This document shows, piece after piece, positions 14,237 to 20,597 of a DNA stretch of 20,597 bases. This DNA comes from an uncultured Acinetobacter sp. GTDB taxonomy: Bacteria; Pseudomonadota; Gammaproteobacteria; Pseudomonadales; Moraxellaceae. A model generated the notes under the pieces. The model did no database searches and was not told where the DNA came from. It was given only the letters and a program-made list of their open reading frames with translations. The DNA is taken from contig CAAGMP010000057.1 of the NCBI GenBank assembly GCA_900771065.1, forward strand, positions 1 through 20,597. The letters are read 5' to 3'. Made by a program: the position numbers and the translations under genes. Each line of letters opens with the position of its first letter. The first letter of the stretch is position 1.

Positions 14237-16756
14237 ATGTTTGCTCTTGTGAAGTTTAAGGAATCGACTTTATATTCCAGTATTCGTGCTTCTATTCGAG
14301 GGCAATGCTGCTTTTTCGGTGTGTTATTACAATGTGCTGCCGTATATGCAGAGCCAATTTCAAGCGAAAATATGTTGCAGCAGCAACCGCAACAATTTGC
14401 TCCAATAGAATTAGAAGATTTACAAACATCATCCACAGAAATTGTGGATCGTAAGATGATGGAAGAAATTTATCAGGTTGCAGAACAAGCAAAACAAGAA
14501 GCAACTTATTTTAAATCACAACAAAAAAATGAAATGATTGTGTTGCCTCATGATGCACGTGATTTAGAAGAAATTAATCGACCTCCGATTCAAGTTAATC
14601 AACTGATAGAGGAAATTCGCGATAATAAAAATATTGAAGTGGCTGAAAATAAAACCGCGCAAACTGTGAAAGCACTGTCAATAGAAGATGATCCTAAACC
14701 TGAAGAAACCAACATTTTTAAGCGTTTTGCACATAAAGTGGCGGTATTGGGTAAAAAAGAAATTGATGAAAATACCGTACAGCGTATTGAACCTGAAGTG
14801 ATTTTACTTAAAGATGATTTTGTCGATTATTCTGATCCAAAAACAGAAATTGCACTAAAAAACTTAAAAGAAAATGTTTCAGCCATTTTATCGAGTGTAA
14901 CTGTTGATGTTATTGAAGACTTTTCTAGCGCTTTGCCCCAATTTAAAGAATTATCTGTTCAAGCGGCACGTGCTGTGGGTTTTTATCAAGCCAATTTTAA
15001 ATTTGAAAAAATCAGTGTCAAAAAAGTACGTATTATTGTTCAACCTAATCGACCTGTAACAATTCAAAAAAATAACATTGAGTTTTTAGGACAAGATAAA
15101 ACCCCAGCGCAATTTGCTTTAATTCAGCTTGTACCTGATTTAGATGTAGGCGACGTGCTGAATCAAGGCATTTATACCAATACCAAAAATCGTATTACTG
15201 AGACGGCATTAAATTTTGGTTATTTTGATGGCTATTGGTTAGCGCATAATTTGGATATTTATTTACCTCAAGATTTAGCCGATATTAATTTAAAATATGA
15301 TACAGGTTCGCGCTATAAATTGGGTTCGGTCAAATTTCAAATGCTTGATCCAACTCAAGAATTACCTTTAGATTTAGATGTACTATCGAGCATGGTGCCA
15401 TGGCAAGCAGGACAAAGTTACAATGCGCGCCGTGTAAATGTATTAACACAAGATTTAGTCAATACCCGTTATTTTAATTATAGTGCAGTCGATGCGATTA
15501 TTCCTGATCCAATTCAACAGCCTTTACCAAATGAAGAAATTGAGGTGAATCAAAATAATCGTGCTTTGGCGCAAAGTGTCATTAATGATACTGATTTTGC
15601 AGGAAAAATAGAAACATCAAATGAAAAGCAACGTAATTTGACTTTTGAAACTGAAGAAGATCAGCGTGAAAAGCGTAATAATGCGTTAAAAAAACAAGCA
15701 CGTGAAGATAAAGTGATTCCTGTTATTGTGACTTTAAATGCAGATAAACTGAATAACTTGGAAACGGGGATCGGTTATGGTACAGACACAGGCGCACGTT
15801 TAAGAACGCAATATACACGCGCTATTGTTAATCGTCGTGGGCATTCATTCTCGAGTAATTTCGAAGTTTCACAAATTCGTCAAGCTGTTTCAGCTTTATA
15901 TAGCATTCCTTATCATCATCCATTGAACGACTATATTAACTTGGTTGGTGGTTATGAGCGTGAAGAACGTAAAAATGTCGCGCAAGGTGACAATGTACAA
16001 GTGGAAACAGCTGTTTTAGGTGCAGACCGCTTTATTAATAATACATTTAACAATTGGCAACACAGCTTTGGTATTCGTTACCGTTTAGACCGTTTGCAAG
16101 CTAAAGGCGATTTTGATATTGCAGATATTCCTGACCGTTTTTTAGCGAGCAATAGTGATCAACAAGAATCGCTGTTGTTTCGTTATGAAATTAGTCGGGT
16201 TGATGCTAATCGACGATTAAATCCAACTGTAGGTTATCGACAAGTTTATAGTGTTGAAGCGGGCATGAATAAACTATTGACCGATGTCAACATGGCAATT
16301 TTAAAAGCAGGTTGGACAGGCTTATATTCGTTTGGTCAAAATGATATTTATCAAGTGATTGGTCGTGCAAATTTGGGCTATATTGTGACGGATGATTTTT
16401 CCAAAGTCCCTTACAATTTAAGATTTTTCACAGGCGGTGATCAGTCGATTCGTGGTTTTGATTATAAAAGTTTATCCCCTGAAATTAATGGCTTTAAAGT
16501 AGGTGGACAAGCTTTGGCTGTGGGTTCTTTGGAATATAATTATCAGTTTAAAGAAGGTTGGCGTGCCGCAGTTTTTACCGATTTTGGTAATGCTTACAAC
16601 GCTGAATTTAATGCGCCTGCTACTGCCTATGGGGTTGGGGTTGGATTAATTTGGGCATCTCCAGTTGGACCTATTCGAGTTGATTTAGCATCAGGTTTAT
16701 CTTCCGATGAAGGTCATCCAATTCGGTTACATTTCTTTATCGGTTCACCATTATAA
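14237..16756 (+). CDS. tamA: Translocation and assembly module outer-membrane protein TamA
   Basis: TamA is an Omp85-family outer-membrane barrel that works with TamB in assembling outer-membrane proteins and in envelope lipid transport. From the chosen ATG it has 839 residues, against 577 in E. coli. A signal peptide ends AVYA at residue 38. A long polar, acidic segment follows (about 39-205), then POTRA-type domains at roughly 210-500, then the 16-strand-type barrel to the C-terminus. The Omp85 signature RGF is at 739-741 (GGDQSIRGFDYKSLSP). The last POTRA is interrupted at about 424-492 by a Q-, N-, E- and K-rich insertion between the YFNY strand and the IPVIVTL strand. The frame is open 60 bases upstream to a TTG at 14177, but the ATG gives a proper signal peptide. 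tamB follows 9 bases later. Confidence 0.92.
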   Translation: MFALVKFKESTLYSSIRASIRGQCCFFGVLLQCAAVYAEPISSENMLQQQPQQFAPIELEDLQTSSTEIVDRKMMEEIYQVAEQAKQEATYFKSQQKNEMIVLPHDARDLEEINRPPIQVNQLIEEIRDNKNIEVAENKTAQTVKALSIEDDPKPEETNIFKRFAHKVAVLGKKEIDENTVQRIEPEVILLKDDFVDYSDPKTEIALKNLKENVSAILSSVTVDVIEDFSSALPQFKELSVQAARAVGFYQANFKFEKISVKKVRIIVQPNRPVTIQKNNIEFLGQDKTPAQFALIQLVPDLDVGDVLNQGIYTNTKNRITETALNFGYFDGYWLAHNLDIYLPQDLADINLKYDTGSRYKLGSVKFQMLDPTQELPLDLDVLSSMVPWQAGQSYNARRVNVLTQDLVNTRYFNYSAVDAIIPDPIQQPLPNEEIEVNQNNRALAQSVINDTDFAGKIETSNEKQRNLTFETEEDQREKRNNALKKQAREDKVIPVIVTLNADKLNNLETGIGYGTDTGARLRTQYTRAIVNRRGHSFSSNFEVSQIRQAVSALYSIPYHHPLNDYINLVGGYEREERKNVAQGDNVQVETAVLGADRFINNTFNNWQHSFGIRYRLDRLQAKGDFDIADIPDRFLASNSDQQESLLFRYEISRVDANRRLNPTVGYRQVYSVEAGMNKLLTDVNMAILKAGWTGLYSFGQNDIYQVIGRANLGYIVTDDFSKVPYNLRFFTGGDQSIRGFDYKSLSPEINGFKVGGQALAVGSLEYNYQFKEGWRAAVFTDFGNAYNAEFNAPATAYGVGVGLIWASPVGPIRVDLASGLSSDEGHPIRLHFFIGSPL

Positions 16757-16765
16757 AGGGCAATT

Positions 16766-19700
16766 ATGGCAGATCTTGAGCAAATTTCTTCAACGCCAAA
16801 ACGCCGTGTTTTACGTAGCGTAATTTTGTCCTTTTTATTTGTGGTTGTATTTATTTCCGCAGCACTGACGATCATGTTTTCAACGGATCGAGGAAGTAAG
16901 TTTTTACTCGATCGTGTGTTAGAACAACAAGATATAATCAATTATCAATATGAAAGTGGTAATTTGTTACGTGGCATTATCTTAAAAAATATTTTGATTT
17001 CATTGCCCGATGTCGATGTTAAAGCCGATTCCGCGGAAATTTCTTTGGGTTGGCGTGCCATTTTGCAAAAAGAAATTCATCTGCGATATGCGAATATGCA
17101 AAAGTTGCAGGTGATTACCAAGTCTCCTAAAACCGATGAACCATTTCAATTTAAACCGATTGCTTTGCCTTTTGTCTTGCGTTTAGATCAAGCGAAATTA
17201 GATTATTTATTGATTAAACATCAACAAGATCAATCAGGTGTTGAGTTTCACGATATTCGTTTAAAAGATGCATTATGGCGTGATACCGATTTAAGTTTTA
17301 AACAAACTGATTTAGATATGGGTTATCTCAGTGTTAAAAATGCACAAGGTAAAATTCGTTTTACTGAAAAATATCCATTGCAAGCAACAGGGCAAGTGCA
17401 TTTACCTTCATTGAAAAATAGTGTTCAAATTGATCAAATTTACTTGGTCGTGCGTGGCAGTTTAGATACTTTACAAGCAGGTTTGGCAACTCAAACGCCA
17501 GATTTGTTAACAGGTTGGATTCAGATTCATCCTGTACGTGATCATGTGCCTATGCAAGGTGCGCTCAATTTTAAACGTTATCATTTGCCATTTTTAGCGC
17601 AACAAAAATTATTTATTGAGCAAGGTATTGCCAAAATAAATGGCAATACAGATGGTTTAAATATTCAATTAAATACCACATTGTCAGGTCAAGATATTCC
17701 AAAAGGGCAATATCAAGCGACAATGTATACCGATTTTGTGAATCAACTCCAGTTTAAGCAATTTACTGGTCAATTGATGGGCGGTGAAGTTCAACTTACA
17801 GGCAAGCTCGATTGGGAAAAAGAGTTTTCTTGGGATGTAATTGGGCATGTTGAAAATATGCTCACGAAAAATACGATTTTACCCGAAATGGCACGTGATT
17901 TTTTACCTCAACAAATCGATGCGAATATCGCCAGTCAAGGTTCAATTGCCGATCAATTGCAAGTGAAAGCTCAAGTTGATTTTGATCAAAATGAAAAATG
18001 GCAATTACAATTAAGCCAAAAAGAAAAACAACCATTAACTATGTTGATCAATTGGGCGCAGTTTAATCGTGAAATTCCGTATGTTGGTTGGTTAAATAGT
18101 CCAAAAGGTCAGGTTAATTTAAATTTAACCGATAAAAAACAAACCATTGCTTTAAATACAACCATTGCAGCACATGAAAAAAGTTTATTGCCACAAGGGC
18201 AGTATCAAACTAATTTAATTTTACAAAACAATCGGTTGAAGCTTTCTAATTTCGCTTTAAATTCAAATCAAGGACAATTGTCAGCGCAAGCACAAATTGA
18301 TTTACCAACAACAAAAACACAATTGAAATGGTCAGCACAACTCAATGCTAAAAATTTTAATCCACAACAAATTGCTATGGCTGCGCCAATTGATTTGCTG
18401 AATGGACGCATTATGGCAAGTGGTTACGCGAAACCCAATCAACAAATTATTCAGTTAAATTCAATTGATTTATCAGGTCGTTTACCACAACAAACGCAAA
18501 CTGTGCAATTAACAGGACGAAGTACCGCCGCACTTTTATTTCATGATGCGAAAAAAGGTGGTGCTTTTAAAAGTTTTGCTGTCAATTATGATGGTGCTTT
18601 AAAAACTGATATTTTGACTCAAGGCAATGGCAAGCTAAAATTAAGTATCTCAGGTACGCCAACGTATTTAAATATTGCGCAGTTTAGCCATACAGGTGTA
18701 GCAGGTAACATTCGTGCAAATGGCGCAGTCAATTTAGAAAAGGGCGCAGTTTGGAAAATGAATGCCGCGCTTTCTAATTTTAAACCACAATATTTTACTT
18801 CATTAGTGCAAGGTGATTTGTCGGGGCAAGTACAAAGTGCAGGCATTTGGTCAGATCAAATTAAGCGTATTGAACTCAATAACTTAAATGTTGCAGGCAC
18901 TTTAAATCATAAACCATTACGTGGAACGGGGAATTTAGCACTTATTTTAAAATCGACCGATCATGCTTTAGTACCGCAACATTTTAAAGCACAGCGTTTA
19001 TTATTGGCTTATGCGAATAATCAAATTCAAGCCGATGGTGATGGCAATCATTTAAAAGTTCAGGTCAATGCACCGAATTTAAATGAAGTTTATCAAGGTT
19101 TAAAAGGGCGTATTTCAGGTGTTGTTGATGTTAAAATTCAACCGCATTTAAATGTCATTGCCAATTTATCTGCCGATAATTTATCTTATAATCAATTAGT
19201 TACAATTCAGAAAATTAGTTTAAAAGGGCAGCTTCCGACTTCTGAAAACATGCCAACTTTGCTTCGTGCTAATTTAACCCAATTACGTAGCGGTCAACGT
19301 GAAATTCGCAATATCGATTTGTCAATTGCAGGCACGCGCAAAGCGCATTTACTAAAATTAAATGCCTCAAACCGTTTAAGTCAATTTTATGTGCAGTTAG
19401 CAGGTGGATTTAATACCCAAAATGATTGGCTCGGACAAATTCAAAAAGGCAATTTCGATTCATATCGAACCAATTTAGTACAAGAAAATAATGCTTCAGT
19501 TTTTTATTCAACACAAAAAAATGAATTATTTGTCAGCGCACATTGTTGGATGAATAAAGAAAGTCGACTTTGTTTTGATCAACCTGTTGTGTTGAGCAAA
19601 CTAAAAGGCGATGTTTCTTTTGCTGCTTTAAATTTAAATTTATCTGATTTTGCTGCCTTCATGCCAGTAGGTTTTGTTATGACAGGCAAACTCAATGGCT

Positions 19701-20597
19701 TTGCCAAAGCAGCTTGGAATAATGGTAAAAAACCTAAAATTGATATTAATTTAAATACACGTTACGGAACAATTGGTGTCAGTGACGAAGAAGAAAATGA
19801 CATTAGTAGTACTTTACCTTATGAGCGTATCGCATTATTAGCAAAAAGTGTGACCGACGGTTTACAAGTTCGTTTAGATGTCAATACCAAAGAAATTGGT
19901 GCAGGTTATGCCAATGTAATCATTGACCCTTATTCAGCTAACAAAAATATGCGCGGCGAATTTGCATTTGCAAAAATGAATTTAAAAGTCTTTAAACCAT
20001 TTATTAAAGATGCGCGACGTTTAGAAGGCACTTTATCTTTTGCGGGTAAAATTAATGGGGCATTAACCCAACCTTTAGTTACGGGCGATTTACGTTTAAA
20101 AGATGGCGCAATCAGCTTAATTTCACTCCCTGTCGATTTTAATAATATCCAAGTGTATTCGGCAATTCGTGAAAATAATGCCACCATACAAGGCGCTTTT
20201 AATAGTGGTCGTGGTGTTGCTAAACTCACAGGAAAAATTGATTGGGCGAATGTATTACGTGTTCAATTAAATTTGAAAGGTGAAAAGTTACTAATACGTC
20301 AAGCGCCTTCAATTTCGGCTTTAGTTTCTCCTGATTTAGCTTTAGATGTTTATCCAACACAAAAAACCTTGTCTTTAACAGGCGAAATTTTAGTTCCGCG
20401 TGCTGTTATTTCTATGCCTGAAGCCAGCAAACCTGTGGTTTCAGTTTCTCCCGATGCACGTATTATTTATCAGGGGCAAGATCCAAATGAAATTCTTCGT
20501 GTCGCTCGTCCATGGAAAATTAATACTAACATTATGGTGCAGTTAGGGCAGCAAGTCATTTTCCAAGCTTTTGATAGCCGAAAGATCGGAAGAGCAC
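16766..20597 (+). CDS. tamB: Translocation and assembly module inner-membrane protein TamB (3' end missing)
   Basis: TamB is a long AsmA-like periplasmic beta-groove protein anchored in the inner membrane that pairs with TamA; related proteins carry phospholipids to the outer membrane. The frame is open from the ATG to the end of the window, about 1,277 codons. Residues 17-37 form the N-terminal membrane anchor, followed by STDRGSKFLLDRVL. The rest is repetitive beta-strand sequence with many GxL/IxV stretches. The C-terminal DUF490 region starts and is cut off after VIFQAFDSR. AAGGG lies before the ATG and tamA ends 9 bases upstream. The only two cysteines I find are C927 and C936 (HCWMNKESRLCF), able to form a disulfide. 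The last five codons (from about 20582) derive from sequencing adapter, not from the gene. Confidence 0.93.
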   Translation, partial: MADLEQISSTPKRRVLRSVILSFLFVVVFISAALTIMFSTDRGSKFLLDRVLEQQDIINYQYESGNLLRGIILKNILISLPDVDVKADSAEISLGWRAILQKEIHLRYANMQKLQVITKSPKTDEPFQFKPIALPFVLRLDQAKLDYLLIKHQQDQSGVEFHDIRLKDALWRDTDLSFKQTDLDMGYLSVKNAQGKIRFTEKYPLQATGQVHLPSLKNSVQIDQIYLVVRGSLDTLQAGLATQTPDLLTGWIQIHPVRDHVPMQGALNFKRYHLPFLAQQKLFIEQGIAKINGNTDGLNIQLNTTLSGQDIPKGQYQATMYTDFVNQLQFKQFTGQLMGGEVQLTGKLDWEKEFSWDVIGHVENMLTKNTILPEMARDFLPQQIDANIASQGSIADQLQVKAQVDFDQNEKWQLQLSQKEKQPLTMLINWAQFNREIPYVGWLNSPKGQVNLNLTDKKQTIALNTTIAAHEKSLLPQGQYQTNLILQNNRLKLSNFALNSNQGQLSAQAQIDLPTTKTQLKWSAQLNAKNFNPQQIAMAAPIDLLNGRIMASGYAKPNQQIIQLNSIDLSGRLPQQTQTVQLTGRSTAALLFHDAKKGGAFKSFAVNYDGALKTDILTQGNGKLKLSISGTPTYLNIAQFSHTGVAGNIRANGAVNLEKGAVWKMNAALSNFKPQYFTSLVQGDLSGQVQSAGIWSDQIKRIELNNLNVAGTLNHKPLRGTGNLALILKSTDHALVPQHFKAQRLLLAYANNQIQADGDGNHLKVQVNAPNLNEVYQGLKGRISGVVDVKIQPHLNVIANLSADNLSYNQLVTIQKISLKGQLPTSENMPTLLRANLTQLRSGQREIRNIDLSIAGTRKAHLLKLNASNRLSQFYVQLAGGFNTQNDWLGQIQKGNFDSYRTNLVQENNASVFYSTQKNELFVSAHCWMNKESRLCFDQPVVLSKLKGDVSFAALNLNLSDFAAFMPVGFVMTGKLNGFAKAAWNNGKKPKIDINLNTRYGTIGVSDEEENDISSTLPYERIALLAKSVTDGLQVRLDVNTKEIGAGYANVIIDPYSANKNMRGEFAFAKMNLKVFKPFIKDARRLEGTLSFAGKINGALTQPLVTGDLRLKDGAISLISLPVDFNNIQVYSAIRENNATIQGAFNSGRGVAKLTGKIDWANVLRVQLNLKGEKLLIRQAPSISALVSPDLALDVYPTQKTLSLTGEILVPRAVISMPEASKPVVSVSPDARIIYQGQDPNEILRVARPWKINTNIMVQLGQQVIFQAFDSRKIGRA
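20583..20597 (+). other. Illumina adapter remnant at the contig end
   Basis: The final 15 bases, AGATCGGAAGAGCAC, are identical to the beginning of the common Illumina TruSeq read adapter. They sit exactly at the end of the sequence and break the TamB protein just after FDSR, where homologues continue with a hydrophobic strand. This is untrimmed adapter and not genomic DNA. Confidence 0.95.

Noticed and set aside
1..20597. Mobile element, prophage, toxin-antitoxin or defence island
   Set aside because: No transposase, integrase, terminal repeats, tRNA attachment site or composition break was found; the small unnamed genes lie in housekeeping context.

Overview
The window looks like a chromosomal contig from an Acinetobacter-like member of the Moraxellaceae (Gammaproteobacteria). 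The base composition is strongly AT-rich. Most genes are ordinary housekeeping genes whose products resemble Acinetobacter homologues in sequence and length (RNase D next to a YcgL protein, TrpB, FtsY, RF1-PrmC, Coq7, TamA-TamB). I see no phage, transposon, CRISPR array, rRNA or tRNA. Coding density is high and no gene-free gap exceeds about 300 bases. The organism is inferred from protein resemblance and composition only.

Layout. (1) Bases 76-3250, plus strand: rnd, a YcgL-domain gene, a small integral membrane protein, then trpB without trpA or trpF beside it. A bidirectional terminator closes this block. (2) Bases 3282-4422, minus strand: a two-CBS-domain protein behind a DUF2750-like gene (3 bases apart), and a separate 77-residue Sel1-like protein whose terminator hairpin contains its own stop codon. 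(3) Bases 4637-6518, plus strand: two unnamed small single-span membrane proteins of opposite topology, then ftsY. (4) Bases 6650-7339: a nitroreductase-like flavoprotein gene, convergent with a secreted glycine-zipper protein (7376-7792, minus); they share a terminator. (5) Bases 8087-12145, plus strand: prfA and prmC, overlapping at TAATG (a release factor and its methylase), a UbiB/ABC1-type kinase-like protein, folB, and a divergent folK-like gene overlapping folB. (6) Bases 12142-14101, minus strand: an LplT-like MFS transporter followed 4 bases later by the ubiquinone hydroxylase coq7. (7) Bases 14237-20597, plus strand: tamA and tamB, the envelope translocation and assembly module. tamB runs off the end of the contig.

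How the genes relate: prfA and prmC form an enzyme-substrate pair. folB and the folK-like gene sit in the pterin branch of folate synthesis. coq7, and possibly the ABC1-type gene, belong to ubiquinone metabolism. The LplT-like transporter is transcribed away from tamA across about 135 bases, so several genes here concern the cell envelope and its lipids.

Main points for a second look. The last 15 bases (20583-20597) exactly match the start of the standard Illumina adapter, so the contig end is a sequencing artefact and the final TamB residues are not real. The folK-like protein lacks several residues normally essential for HPPK activity. TamA carries a long extra N-terminal region and a charged insertion in its last POTRA domain. 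The 7793-8086 intergenic region holds a terminator-like hairpin with no gene in front of it. I did not find a convincing new multi-gene system; most of the window is conserved core genome.
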